A stretch of DNA of 64,000 nt from Candidatus Poribacteria bacterium (GTDB lineage: Bacteria > Poribacteria > WGA-4E > WGA-3G). This document shows, piece after piece, positions 37,814-47,639 of the stretch (position 1 is the first letter of the stretch; every line of letters starts with the position of its first letter). The position numbers and the translations under genes are program-made. The notes under the pieces were generated by a model. The model was not told the origin of the DNA. It did not search any database and was given only the letters and a program-made list of their open reading frames with translations. The DNA lies in NCBI GenBank assembly GCA_026710795.1, contig JAPOQK010000013.1, positions 17,110 through 81,109 of the forward strand, written 5' to 3'.

Positions 37814-38605
37814 ATGGGTTTTAAATTTGGATATAGTACTTTACGTTGGCAACAACCGGATTTTGAAGAACTGTTAGTTCAACTAAAAAAAGCGGGTTGG
37901 GACGGTTGGGAGATGCGACAATCCTTAGAGTGGACCGGTACACCACGACGTATTAGAAGAATATGTGAGAATGTTGACTTGCCTGTTGCTGCAGTCACAG
38001 CTCGTGGACTACCAATTGATCAAAATTATGAACAGATGGAACTGAATAAACGCCGTATAGACTTCGCAGCAGAGGTTGGAGCGGATTGTTTCATGTTCAT
38101 GGGAGCAGGAAAACCAAAAGACCGACCAGTAAATAACGATGATCTCACGAAACTTGCTGATGTTTCCGAAGAATGGGCAGAATATGCATCAAGGTACGGA
38201 TTAGATGTCTGTTATCATATCCACACCAATACAACAGTAGATTCTATTGAGGATTGGGCGAAGTATATGAGTCTGTTACGTAAATGTAAACTGTGCATAG
38301 ACGTTTCACATTCTGCACTTTGGGGATTTGATCCTATAGAATCAATTCGTAGATATAAGGATATCCTTGTCTATGTCCATCTTCAAGATTATTCTGGTTA
38401 CACAGGTGGAGATGACAGCAATTTTGATGTAGATTGGGTTGATGTTGGTGGTGGAGATGCGATGGATTTCCCAGGTATTATGTCCACTTTAGATGAACTT
38501 GGTTATGACAGGTGGATTACTGCTTGTCCAGGGATGGTTGAAGACCGAACGGATGAAGAGCGTATGACAGAAAATCGTGAGTATCTACGGCAATTGGGAT
38601 ATTAG
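37814..38605 (+). CDS. sugar phosphate isomerase/epimerase TIM barrel
   Basis: A 263-residue AP endonuclease 2-type barrel, a distant relative of the genes at 23408 and 35846. Likely metal residues occur in CYHIHTNTTVDS, LCIDVSHSALWG and VYVHLQDYS. The sequence resembles inosose dehydratase/IolE-like proteins in general layout, but I would not assign the reaction. GAGGAG precedes the ATG. The MutL-family gene follows after 52 bases and may be co-transcribed. Confidence 0.85.
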   Translation: MGFKFGYSTLRWQQPDFEELLVQLKKAGWDGWEMRQSLEWTGTPRRIRRICENVDLPVAAVTARGLPIDQNYEQMELNKRRIDFAAEVGADCFMFMGAGKPKDRPVNNDDLTKLADVSEEWAEYASRYGLDVCYHIHTNTTVDSIEDWAKYMSLLRKCKLCIDVSHSALWGFDPIESIRRYKDILVYVHLQDYSGYTGGDDSNFDVDWVDVGGGDAMDFPGIMSTLDELGYDRWITACPGMVEDRTDEERMTENREYLRQLGY

Positions 38606-38657
38606 AAGAAATTGGGGATTCAATCCCTTTAAATACATTCAATAGGAGACTAAGTAT

Positions 38658-40475
38658 ATGAATGAACCTGGGGGTGAACTCCGTTCAATTCTTGCCACGG
38701 ATTGTGGTAGCACTACAACAAAAGCAATTCTCATTGAAAAACGTGGTGATGAATACCAACTTATTGTCCGTGGCGAAGCACCAACTACTGTTGAAGCCCC
38801 AGTGGAGGATGTTACTGCAGGTGTAATAAATGCGATTACTGAAGTTGAGGAACTTGCAGGTCGAAAGCTTCTTGATAATGGAGTCATCATAAAACCGCAA
38901 AATGGAGATGAAGGTGTTGACATCTATATTTCAACAAGTAGTGCTGGTGGTGGATTACAGATGATGGTGGCAGGGGTTGTACGTAACCTAACAGCGGAAA
39001 GTGCAGAACGTGCAGCATTGGGTGCGGGTGCTATAGTTATGGATGTCATCGCATCAAATGACAAACGGCTCCCACATGAGAAAATTGAACGGATTCGACA
39101 GTTACGTCCCGATATGCTCCTTCTCTCAGGTGGAGTTGATGGCGGTACTACCTCCCATGTGGTGGAATTAGCGGAAATTATCGCTGCTGCACGTCCACAA
39201 CCACGGCTTGGAATTGCTTATGAACTTCCACTTATTTTTGCTGGTAACAAAGATGCAAGAGAACTAATAAAGGAACGTTTGGAAGATATGATGTCTCTTG
39301 AAATAGTGGATAATTTGCGTCCTGTGTTAGAACGTGAAGATTTAATGCCAACCAGACATAAAATTCAGGACCAGTTTCTTGAACATGTTATGGCTCATGC
39401 CCCCGGATATAAGAAGCTAATTGAATGGACAGATGCACCGATAATGCCCACCCCTGGTGCGGTTGGTGAAATCATCCAAACCGTTTCGGATCAGCAAGAT
39501 ATACAGGTTGTAGGTGTTGATATCGGTGGTGCAACAACTGATGTGTTTTCTGTCTTCAAAAATCGTGATACAGAGGCAATTTTTAACCGAACAGTAAGTG
39601 CTAACCTTGGTATGAGTTATAGTGTATCAAATGTACTTGCTGAAGCAGGAATTGAGAATGTAATGCGATGGGTTCCTGTTGATATTGAGGTCGGAGATCT
39701 ACGAAATCGTGTTAAAAATAAGATGATACGTCCTACTACGATTCCCCAAACATTACAAGAATTGGTATTGGAGCAAGCGATTGCCCGTGAAGCACTTAGA
39801 TTAGCGTTTGAACAACATAAGCAGCTTGCAGTTGAATTGCGTGGTGTACAACAGCAAAGGACAATCTCAGAGGCATTTCAACAAGAAGAGAGTGGACAAT
39901 CGCTTGTCAATATGATTTCATTAGACCTGATAGTTGGAAGTGGAGGTGTTTTATCCCATGCACCGCGAAGACAGCAGTCAATGCTTATGATGATTGACGC
40001 ATTTCAACCTGAAGGCATAACACATCTTGCAGTTGATAGTATCTTTATGATGCCTCAACTTGGTGTTCTGGCACAAGTTAATACTGAAGCAGCCACTCAT
40101 GTCTTTGAACGAGATTGTCTAATACATCTTGGAACTTGTGTCGCACCTATTGGTGTTGCGAAGGAAGGAGATAGTTGTATCTCGGTTGAAATCCACATTG
40201 AAGATAAACAGACAATCAAGGAAGATATTCCGTATGGCGAACTCCGACACTATCCACTTGGACTCGGAGAAAAAGCATCTGTAAAGGTCCTTCCAACACG
40301 TAAGTTTGACGTTGGAACTGGTCGTGGAACTCACATAGAAACTGAAGTAACGGGTGGGGTCGTCGGATTGGTTATTGATACCCGTGGCAGACCACTTGCA
40401 ATACCAACAGATTCAACCCAACGTGTGACTAAATTAACCGAATGGCAAAACGCACTGGATACATATCCAAATTAA
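38658..40475 (+). CDS. MutL/GlmL-family actin-like ATPase (B12 mutase accessory type)
   Basis: A 605-residue protein of the glutamate mutase MutL family. The ASKHA-type phosphate loop ATDCGSTTTKAILIEK is near residue 13; STSSAGGGLQMMVAG, LLSGGVDGGTT, GVDIGGATTDVFSV and SGGVLSHAPRR are also family-like. These proteins accompany cobalamin-dependent mutases and may act as reactivating chaperones. No mutase gene is nearby, so its partner must be elsewhere or the role differs. GGAG lies upstream of the ATG. Confidence 0.88.
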   Translation: MNEPGGELRSILATDCGSTTTKAILIEKRGDEYQLIVRGEAPTTVEAPVEDVTAGVINAITEVEELAGRKLLDNGVIIKPQNGDEGVDIYISTSSAGGGLQMMVAGVVRNLTAESAERAALGAGAIVMDVIASNDKRLPHEKIERIRQLRPDMLLLSGGVDGGTTSHVVELAEIIAAARPQPRLGIAYELPLIFAGNKDARELIKERLEDMMSLEIVDNLRPVLEREDLMPTRHKIQDQFLEHVMAHAPGYKKLIEWTDAPIMPTPGAVGEIIQTVSDQQDIQVVGVDIGGATTDVFSVFKNRDTEAIFNRTVSANLGMSYSVSNVLAEAGIENVMRWVPVDIEVGDLRNRVKNKMIRPTTIPQTLQELVLEQAIAREALRLAFEQHKQLAVELRGVQQQRTISEAFQQEESGQSLVNMISLDLIVGSGGVLSHAPRRQQSMLMMIDAFQPEGITHLAVDSIFMMPQLGVLAQVNTEAATHVFERDCLIHLGTCVAPIGVAKEGDSCISVEIHIEDKQTIKEDIPYGELRHYPLGLGEKASVKVLPTRKFDVGTGRGTHIETEVTGGVVGLVIDTRGRPLAIPTDSTQRVTKLTEWQNALDTYPN

Positions 40476-40516
40476 TGGATCTACGTATTCTTGATAATTC
40501 TTGAATTCTGTTCTGT

Positions 40517-41362
40517 ATGGACAAAATAATGAAACATATTAGTAAACACTATTTGTCAACATTGCTTATTATTACTTTTTCTCTTTCAATTTTAGGTAAA
40601 TCTTTTGGTCAAGTGGAAGTCAACATAAAAGGTGGACCTCTTGGTGAATTGGAAGTGATGAAAGTACCAGCAGATGGCACGCAACTTAACGAAGATCATT
40701 CAGGTGCTGCGACTTGGATTCGCAATTGGTACGGTCTTGATGGTAATTATGAAAATAACGGAGGCTTCAACACTTCAGCTCCTATTGACCTAATCGCAAA
40801 AGGAACTAACCAAAGGTTGTTTCAAGAAACACTTTCAACAGTAAATGGTCTGATGAAGACCCAGAGAATTGAGATGGAATGGTCACAAAACAATGGTGGT
40901 GCTCGCAACTGGACTGTATACGAAGTTGATCCGGGTAATCAAAACAATATAGTGCGTAATGGTGTGAATACTAATTTTGATACTTATGGAATACTTGTTA
41001 TCAGAGCATCTGCTACAATGCAAACTGTAATGTCCCCTGCACATGATGACTATGCCCAAATTTGGATTAACGGAGAAAAATGGTACAATAATTCACGTTG
41101 GACTGGTGGTCCTCAACAGGTTGATTACAATGTTGAGGTAGAGTTAAAAAAAGGGGCAAATGTTCTTCTATATCGCGTCGGTCAGAGTGGTGGAGCTGCA
41201 TATATGAATCTTCATTTTGATGCAAAAACTCACCAGTCAGTAAAAATATATCCCTTTAATTCCAATGACCAAAAGAGTTTCTTCAATGAAATCAATAGTT
41301 TTCTCAATGTTGAGGTAGGTAGAAAACTAACAACTATTTGGGCAAATATAAAAATGAAATAG
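40517..41362 (+). CDS. exported protein with KLTT C-terminal motif, paralogue 1
   Basis: A 281-residue exported protein. The signal peptide covers about residues 1-32 (TFSLSILGKSFGQ). The body is a beta-rich domain with SPAHDDYAQIWINGEKWYNN and ELKKGANVLLYRVGQ, recalling PA14/carbohydrate-binding jelly rolls. It ends RKLTTIWANIKMK. It is about half identical to the next gene, so the pair arose by tandem duplication. A terminator follows. Ligand unknown. Confidence 0.8.
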   Translation: MDKIMKHISKHYLSTLLIITFSLSILGKSFGQVEVNIKGGPLGELEVMKVPADGTQLNEDHSGAATWIRNWYGLDGNYENNGGFNTSAPIDLIAKGTNQRLFQETLSTVNGLMKTQRIEMEWSQNNGGARNWTVYEVDPGNQNNIVRNGVNTNFDTYGILVIRASATMQTVMSPAHDDYAQIWINGEKWYNNSRWTGGPQQVDYNVEVELKKGANVLLYRVGQSGGAAYMNLHFDAKTHQSVKIYPFNSNDQKSFFNEINSFLNVEVGRKLTTIWANIKMK

Positions 41363-41393
41363 TCTTTATATCTACATAATTATGACATACTGA

Positions 41394-41444
41394 TATGCCT
41401 TTAATTGAATAAAATACATTATTCAATTTAAAGGCATTTTTTTC
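41394..41444 (+). terminator. rho-independent terminator
   Basis: Long stem ATGCCTTTAAATTGAATA-type arms (41394-41410 pairing with 41418-41437) followed by TTTTTTTC; closes transcription of the first paralogue. Confidence 0.85.
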
Positions 41445-41473
41445 TTGACAATATTATAATATTCTTTTACTAT
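41445..41473 (+). promoter_or_regulatory. possible promoter of paralogue 2
   Basis: Perfect TTGACA at 41445-41450 directly after the terminator, with a 17-base spacer to a weak TACTAT at 41468-41473; the gene starts at 41598. Confidence 0.4.
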
Positions 41474-41597
41474 ATTGAATTTGAAGTCAAAGGCAAGGAT
41501 TATATAATTTATTGTGATAACAAATTATAAGTTGTTATCAATTATTTAAACATTACTGATTATTTAGATCATATATCTTTTGGAGGAAAATACTATA

Positions 41598-42422
41598 ATG
41601 AAAATACGTTATCTTTTACTGCTTGTATTACTTGCATTACCTATTTATTTATCCACTTCAAACCTTGTTTTTGCGCAAGGTAAAGTTAATGTTGAAGGTG
41701 GTCCAATTCCAGAAGCAGAATGGATGGTTAAGGTTGCTGGAGCTGAATTAAGCGAAGACCATTCTGGTGTAGATACATGGATCACTAAGTGGTATGGACT
41801 TGATGCTAACTACATTAACAATGGTGGGTTTGGAGTGAGTGCACCAAATGACCTAATTGAGATAGGAACTGACGGTAAATTAACTCAGTTGTCCTTATCA
41901 ACTGTAGTTGGATTGAATAAAACCAAAACAGTCGATGTGAATTGGCCAGACAATGGTGGTGCACGTGAGTGGACAGTCTTTGAAATAGATCCTGCGGATC
42001 CACACAACATGAATAGAGGTGGCCCCGCAGATAACTATGACTTGTATGCGATATGTGTGATTGATGCACCTAAAAATATGAAATCCGTTATGTCTCCTGC
42101 TCATGATGATCATGCGCAAATCTGGATCAATGGTGAAAAATGGTATAACAATCCAACTTGGACAGGGGCTGCACAACAAGTTGACTTCAATATTGAAGTT
42201 GATCTGAAAAAAGGGGCAAATGTTGTACTGTTCCGGTGTGGAGAAGGTGGAGGACACGGATACCTTAATCTACATTTTGACGATGATACACACGATGCAG
42301 TAGATATTTATCCTGATAAGTCGGATGACCAAGATAGCTTCCTAAAAGAAATAGCGGGTGTTTTACCAGTTGAACCCAGAGAGAAGTTAACTACCATTTG
42401 GGCAGATATAAAACGGAAATAG
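41598..42422 (+). CDS. exported protein with KLTT C-terminal motif, paralogue 2
   Basis: A 274-residue exported protein; the ATG at 41598 is chosen because GGAGG lies 11 bases upstream (the frame also opens at a TTG at 41580). Signal peptide MKIRYLLLLVLLALP...LVFAQ. The body matches its upstream neighbour, including SPAHDDHAQIWINGEKWYNN and DLKKGANVVLFRCGE. It ends GVLPVEPREKLTTIWADIKRK-like; the spacer GVLPVEP is also in the LamG protein at 31145. Own promoter and terminator, so separately transcribed. Confidence 0.82.
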   Translation: MKIRYLLLLVLLALPIYLSTSNLVFAQGKVNVEGGPIPEAEWMVKVAGAELSEDHSGVDTWITKWYGLDANYINNGGFGVSAPNDLIEIGTDGKLTQLSLSTVVGLNKTKTVDVNWPDNGGAREWTVFEIDPADPHNMNRGGPADNYDLYAICVIDAPKNMKSVMSPAHDDHAQIWINGEKWYNNPTWTGAAQQVDFNIEVDLKKGANVVLFRCGEGGGHGYLNLHFDDDTHDAVDIYPDKSDDQDSFLKEIAGVLPVEPREKLTTIWADIKRK

Positions 42423-42474
42423 TAGACATATAATACAAGAACAATTATAGAAGTGTTAATTACACCCATAATTT

Positions 42475-42510
42475 AATGGTGGATGGTAACTATCATCCAC
42501 CATTTTCTTG
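42475..42510 (+). terminator. rho-independent terminator of paralogue 2
   Basis: Perfect 11-bp stem AATGGTGGATG / CATCCACCATT with an 8-base loop, followed by TTCTTG. Confidence 0.75.
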
Positions 42511-42572
42511 ATGTATCCAACTACAACTTACTATTTCTTGCAATCCAGAACATCATAAAGTATAATTTCAGT

Positions 42573-43196
42573 ATGTGGAATAAGATCATATTTTACACTC
42601 TTTCCATTATTTTTTTCCCTTTTCTTGTTGCGTGGTTTGGAAATTGGAGACATATGATGAATAGTGGTAATGAGGCATATTGGAAACAGAATTATGATGT
42701 TGCAACAGATGCATTTCATCAAGTAACATTAGATAAACCCAATTATTCAACTGCATTTTATAACTTGGGGACCGCCCTCTATAAAAATGGTAGATATCAA
42801 CAAGCTGCTTCAGCATTTCAAAATGCAATTTTGAATTCAAATGTTCCAAATGAGGCTGCTGTCTATTATAACTTGGGAAATGTACAGTTTCAGTTGCGTG
42901 ATTTAAAGGCTGCCATTGAATCATATAAACACTCACTCCGATTGAATCCAAATGACGTTGATGCAAAACATAATCTTGCTTTAGCTCTTGAATTGCTAAA
43001 TTCACAAGAACAAAACATAACACAAAATATGGAAGGGACTCAGAAACAAGAGACTGAAAATGGTAGACCACAACAACTTTCAAATACTGAAACACAGCAA
43101 TTACTTGAACAGTTAGGCAATAAAGAAAGTATTAAACGAGAAAAGATACTCAAACAAAAACTCAACACTGGATATAGGCGTGAAAAAGATTGGTAA
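42573..43196 (+). CDS. batC: TPR protein of the BatC type
   Basis: A 207-residue protein anchored by one N-terminal transmembrane segment (start taken at 42573, Met-Trp-Asn-Lys; the frame is open further upstream to 42483). Residues ~30-150 are three tetratricopeptide repeats (AFYNLGTALYKNGRYQQAASAF, AVYYNLGNVQFQLRDLKAAI) and the C-terminus is Gln-rich, ending LKQKLNTGYRREKDW as in Bat/TPR proteins. It overlaps batD by 17 bases, so the two are co-translated. The role in the Bat aerotolerance or moxR-type complex is inferred from the neighbour. Confidence 0.75.
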   Translation: MWNKIIFYTLSIIFFPFLVAWFGNWRHMMNSGNEAYWKQNYDVATDAFHQVTLDKPNYSTAFYNLGTALYKNGRYQQAASAFQNAILNSNVPNEAAVYYNLGNVQFQLRDLKAAIESYKHSLRLNPNDVDAKHNLALALELLNSQEQNITQNMEGTQKQETENGRPQQLSNTETQQLLEQLGNKESIKREKILKQKLNTGYRREKDW

Positions 43197-44835
43197 TATA
43201 CAGTCTCCTCTGCTAAAGATTATATTATGTATTATTACCTTTAGCGTATTGTTGATTCTATTCAAATTAGAAGCGTATAGTAATGAGGTCAAAGTTGCAG
43301 CAGTAATCACACCACGACATATACAATTGAACGAAAAGGCTATATTAGAACTGACTATATCTGGTAATACACTGATCAATAATATTGGTGCCCCTAAATT
43401 CAATTTTTTGCCTGATTTTCTCACCGTCCCACTTCAAACTAATACTACTCCTCGTTTGGTTGAAGACAAAATTGCCGTTACAATGGCATGGGTTTATGAG
43501 CTTATACCACAAAAAATCGGTGAGATCGTTTTGTCAGATATAAGTTTTACCTATCAAGGAGTTCCCTATATAGCAAATCCTGGTAAAATTGTAGTCGGTG
43601 CAGCAGACACATATCACCATCCCTCTTCAGGTGGAATTCATAAAGTTGATGCAACTGTCAGTAATAAGAATCCATACGTAAATGAAGCGATAGAATATCG
43701 TTTTCGATACCTATATACAACTGTCCTACCTACTGAAGCATCAACAACAACATCACTTCCTAAATTCCAAGATTTTGTTGTTGATGAATTACTAAGCGAA
43801 AAAACATCAACTGTAAAATTAAACGGTGATACATTCTATGTTCAAGAATCTATAATCCGTATATATCCTCAGAATACAGGGAAGATACTTATACAACCTT
43901 CCGAATTAGAGTTACCGATTAAAGGTAGACCAAAGATATTAAAAACAGATCCGATTCCACTCAATGTTGAACCAATACCAGAATTAGGACGACCTCCACA
44001 CTTCAATGGTGCTGTGGGTGAATATAGTATCACAGCACAAGTTGACAGGATGAAACTTGAAGTCCGAAAAGCCCTTACACTAACACTAAATATTTCGGGA
44101 ACAGGTAATTTCAAGACTGTTAATCCTCCAAAATTGTCATCATTAAATGGATTCAGAGTTGATCCTCCAAATCAGGTAAAAACCGATACATCCGATAGTT
44201 CGATTTACACTTATGTGATTATTCCATTAAGAGCTGGTATCTTACAAATTCCAGCATTACAATATGCATACTTTAATCCACACACGAAAGACTTTCATAC
44301 AACCAATACAACTCCTATCCCTATCACTGTACTACCCAATCACACTGATGTTGAGGAAATTGACTCAGATACTATACCTTGGTTGGTGTGGTTAATACTT
44401 ATCTCCTTGCTTGCTTTATTGGTAATGGGAGGATACCTACTGTATAGCTTGAAATTCAAGTCACATAACGGAAATCCTCCACAAAATGCTGCTACTCGTC
44501 TTGATCAAGGAAATCCAATATTAGAGCGATTGGCTTCATTGGAGAATGTTACAGGAACTGCATCATTGGGGGAGGAAATATCAAAATTAATCAATCAATA
44601 TCTCTGTGATTTACAAAATGAACCTTACCGAAAACTAAACACAACGGAAATTCAGGGAATTTGTCAACATTATAGTATTTCATTACAAATCGTTGATGAT
44701 ATTATAGACATTCTTAAAAAGTGTGATCATCTTAGATTTGCGCCTGTCCCACTTTCAGGTGAAGAAAGAAATGCATTAATTACCCGAACTGCGTCTGTAA
44801 TACAACACATAGATGAATCTATGTCTACACGATGA
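43180..44835 (+). CDS. batD: BatD-like membrane protein
   Basis: A 551-residue BatD-family protein. There is an N-terminal signal or anchor (residues ~12-32), a large periplasmic beta-rich region with the typical opening AAVITPRHIQLNEKAILELT and later YSITAQVDRMKLEVRKALTL, then a transmembrane segment (~403-426) and a cytosolic tail. BatD usually accompanies MoxR ATPase and VWA proteins BatA/BatB, none of which is here. Likely forms a complex with the overlapping TPR gene. Confidence 0.83.
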   Translation: MKKIGNIQSPLLKIILCIITFSVLLILFKLEAYSNEVKVAAVITPRHIQLNEKAILELTISGNTLINNIGAPKFNFLPDFLTVPLQTNTTPRLVEDKIAVTMAWVYELIPQKIGEIVLSDISFTYQGVPYIANPGKIVVGAADTYHHPSSGGIHKVDATVSNKNPYVNEAIEYRFRYLYTTVLPTEASTTTSLPKFQDFVVDELLSEKTSTVKLNGDTFYVQESIIRIYPQNTGKILIQPSELELPIKGRPKILKTDPIPLNVEPIPELGRPPHFNGAVGEYSITAQVDRMKLEVRKALTLTLNISGTGNFKTVNPPKLSSLNGFRVDPPNQVKTDTSDSSIYTYVIIPLRAGILQIPALQYAYFNPHTKDFHTTNTTPIPITVLPNHTDVEEIDSDTIPWLVWLILISLLALLVMGGYLLYSLKFKSHNGNPPQNAATRLDQGNPILERLASLENVTGTASLGEEISKLINQYLCDLQNEPYRKLNTTEIQGICQHYSISLQIVDDIIDILKKCDHLRFAPVPLSGEERNALITRTASVIQHIDESMSTR

Positions 44836-44881
44836 AATAAGTTATAGTATTCTACATACATAACTATAAGGATAAACAAAT

Positions 44882-45397
44882 ATGATAGACTTGTTTTGGT
44901 TATTTATCCGTTGGATACATGTCCTTGCTGCTGTAATCTGGATTGGTGGTAACTTGATATTAGCAATGGTCATTGTTCCATATTTTAGAAAGAACTTGCC
45001 ACCTGTTCAACGAATAAAGTTGTTGACCCATATCGGAAAACGGTTTGAACCGATTGTTTGGGGTTGTGTGATAATCCTTTTGTTTACAGGAATTGCAAAT
45101 ATATTCGAGGCAATAGACTTCTCTGCTTCTTTAGAATCGGAAGTAGTTTCTAATTTTATGAGGACGCTATTCATCAAACTAATGCTCTTTATTGCTTTGG
45201 TTGTTCTGACGGGTTTGCACAGTTTTGTGTACGGACCAAAATTGGCATCTGCAATTGAGACTTTAGACGAGACAATGGATGACTTACCAAATGACATAAA
45301 GCCTTTCGTAAAAAAAATATCTATAGTGTCAAGTATGATGGGTGTAGTTTCGCTTCTTATTTTGCTTGCTGCCGTTGCTTTGCGTATGGGAATATGA
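44882..45397 (+). CDS. CopD-like four-helix membrane protein
   Basis: A 171-residue membrane protein with four hydrophobic segments (~8-30, ~55-75, ~93-115, ~147-168). WIHVLAAVIWIGGNL, a conserved His/Trp first helix, matches the CopD/DUF2269-like group, whose roles include copper handling or unknown membrane functions. TAAGGA lies before the ATG at 44882. It is 46 bases after batD and could be in its operon. Confidence 0.7.
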   Translation: MIDLFWLFIRWIHVLAAVIWIGGNLILAMVIVPYFRKNLPPVQRIKLLTHIGKRFEPIVWGCVIILLFTGIANIFEAIDFSASLESEVVSNFMRTLFIKLMLFIALVVLTGLHSFVYGPKLASAIETLDETMDDLPNDIKPFVKKISIVSSMMGVVSLLILLAAVALRMGI

Positions 45398-45705
45398 TAT
45401 TACCAAGATATCGGGTATGCTATCTACACAATACACTTATTCAAGGTAATCTGGTTGGATAATTGATAAATCACCTAAACAAAAAATGATAACTTACAGA
45501 ACAAATCACATAGTAATCTGTCTAAAAAACTACTACTACAAGATACGCTAAGCTGTTATTTATATTTTTCTATCTAATACATGTGATGATTGATTTGACA
45601 GAATATGATTTGTCTGTTATTTTAGTATATATCATAAAGACTATAATGAAGTTGATTTATAACATCATGAAAATATATGATAATATAAATCATAGGAGTA
45701 ATCTA

Positions 45706-46392
45706 ATGTATATTCGTTTCCTACTATTAAACATAATTCTCGCAAGTTTAATTGTTTTGGCTGGTTGTCATATTTTACTAACTGAACAGGAATGGAGTGA
45801 GAATTACGCTCTACTTGATGGAACTCAGTCTACAAATCCAGAAATGATTGATGGAAATTATAATACTATAGGTGAAACGAGAAGTTCTACTACTGGACCT
45901 GGTAGGCTTTACGGTTCAAGTAATGCGACAGAAGTTATTGTAACATTACCTGAGAAGAGAATGGTCCGACGTATTGTTGTACATTCGGAAAATATCAAGA
46001 AATTCGCAATCTATGCAGATAAGGGTAGAACTTTGCATTCTGAAACAGATTGGCAATTATTGGAAGAGGTAAAAATGGTTAAATCAAATCCTATTGAAAT
46101 CCCATTATTACAGACATATCCAATTGACAGTATACGTTTGGTAGTTTTGGACACATTTGACGGTGCTTCACTGAACCGTAGAGCAAAAGCAGAATTTATG
46201 GCTGAAGCTGATGAATATGATAGGAATCCAGAAAATAGGAACAATCGTAACAGGAATCGACAGTTTAATATGAGGAGATATCCAGCAAAAATCAGTGAAA
46301 TTGAGTTTTTTGGATACAAATCTGCTACTAAAACTACAGCCATAAAATCAGATCCAAAGCAGGATGTTGAACTTGATGAAATATTGGAATAA
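45706..46392 (+). CDS. lipoprotein with discoidin-like domain
   Basis: A 228-residue lipoprotein. The start at 45706 is chosen for AGGAG upstream and because it opens directly into the signal MYIRFLLLN...LIVLAGC (Cys21 lipidated); an open frame runs further up to 45583. Residues ~35-170 resemble a coagulation factor 5/8 type C (discoidin) fold (NPEMIDGNYNTIGETRSS, VIVTLPEKRMVRRIVVHSEN). The tail is Asn/Arg-rich. Likely an envelope protein binding sugars; ligand unknown. Confidence 0.68.
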   Translation: MYIRFLLLNIILASLIVLAGCHILLTEQEWSENYALLDGTQSTNPEMIDGNYNTIGETRSSTTGPGRLYGSSNATEVIVTLPEKRMVRRIVVHSENIKKFAIYADKGRTLHSETDWQLLEEVKMVKSNPIEIPLLQTYPIDSIRLVVLDTFDGASLNRRAKAEFMAEADEYDRNPENRNNRNRNRQFNMRRYPAKISEIEFFGYKSATKTTAIKSDPKQDVELDEILE

Positions 46393-46659
46393 TTCCGTCT
46401 ATCTGTTATCGCAAGAACTTTTCCAAGATACTATGAACGCTCAGGATTGGCTCGTAGATGAATGTGCCACGGCAAACTGGTCTAACCCAAGCACAGTGGT
46501 AAATGGTTCTCAATGAAGCGTAACCTACACCGTTAAACCCTTGTAATAGGCGTGTACATATAATGGATCACCACTACATTCCACACTAAAGTGACAAGGT
46601 CTTGTGATGAAGTGATTATAACGGTGATACCCCATCGCTGATCTATGAACCAATTGTAA
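46393..46659. other. 267-bp spacer without recognised content
   Basis: Convergent spacer, slightly richer in GC than its surroundings around 46430-46560. No recognised gene, tRNA or repeat. Confidence 0.4.
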
Positions 46660-47604
46660 TTATTCCGATGGGTCATAAGGTTTGCCTAATGCAAGTGGTG
46701 CCTCAGCGCGTCCGACGAAACCTGCCAATACTGCTAAACATAGGACAAATGGTAACATCAAAAACCATTGATATTGAATTCCTAATCCAGTTGCTTGAAA
46801 CCGATTGTCCAATGCAAAACCAAGACCGAAAAGCAATGCTGCCCCAAAGACTTTTGTCGGATGCCATTTTCCAAAAATAACGATTGCAAGTGCAATAAAA
46901 CCACGACCTGCAGTCATTTCGGGTATGAAATATGGCACATCAGCAAGTGATAGATATCCTCCTCCTAGACCTGCCATAGTTCCCGCAAACAAAATACACA
47001 AGGTACGTAGGAGTGAGACATTTGATCCGACTGTTGCAATTGCTTTAGGATGTTCACCACATGCGCGTATTCTTAAACCTTGTTGTGTATGGTAAAGGAA
47101 GAAATATATACAAGGTACAAGTATCACTGCCAGAAAGACGATTATATTATGTGAAAATAGTGCCTGACCGAGTAATGGAATCTGAGAGAGAATTGGTATA
47201 TCGAATTCTTTGAAATTGGTGACACTTTGTGGACTACCAGTTTCCCCGAACAATCGTCTGTATATCACCTCTGTTAAACCCAATGCAAATAGTGTGATAG
47301 CAGTTCCGATGACAACTTGGTCACCCCGTAAATTGATTGCAAAATAGGCAAATATTGCTGCTGTTGCAAGACCACTAATACCTGCAAACAACAGTCCAAT
47401 CCAAGGTGCGACAAATGGTAATCCTGATGCATAAAATGATCCCATCATTCCAAACAAAGCACCAATTAGCATCATACCTTCAATGCCGATATTAATAATA
47501 CCTGCCCGTTGTGAAACAACCTCTCCCAAGGCAGCGATTAATAATGGTGTTGCTCCACGTATCGTGGCTGCGATAATATCTTCAAGAAACTCAACAAAGT
47601 TCAC
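46660..47604 (-). CDS. ABC transporter permease, BMP/nucleoside type (second permease)
   Basis: A 314-residue BPD_transp_2-family inner-membrane permease with about eight helices. Typical features: LGEVVSQRAGIINIGIEGMM, LRGDQVVIGTAITLFALG and RIRACGEHPKAI. It pairs with the next upstream permease in the order ATPase, permease, permease that is seen in purine nucleoside/BmpA-type importers. The gap to its neighbour is 35 bases. Substrate, nucleoside or simple sugar, cannot be fixed. Confidence 0.88.
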   Translation of the reverse strand: MNFVEFLEDIIAATIRGATPLLIAALGEVVSQRAGIINIGIEGMMLIGALFGMMGSFYASGLPFVAPWIGLLFAGISGLATAAIFAYFAINLRGDQVVIGTAITLFALGLTEVIYRRLFGETGSPQSVTNFKEFDIPILSQIPLLGQALFSHNIIVFLAVILVPCIYFFLYHTQQGLRIRACGEHPKAIATVGSNVSLLRTLCILFAGTMAGLGGGYLSLADVPYFIPEMTAGRGFIALAIVIFGKWHPTKVFGAALLFGLGFALDNRFQATGLGIQYQWFLMLPFVLCLAVLAGFVGRAEAPLALGKPYDPSE

Positions 47605-47639
47605 TTTTTATATAATTCCAATATGATGTTAAACCGTAA

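Noticed and set aside
46430..46560. Slightly GC-richer stretch that might be a tRNA or IS remnant
   Set aside because: No cloverleaf, inverted ends or transposase similarity could be seen.
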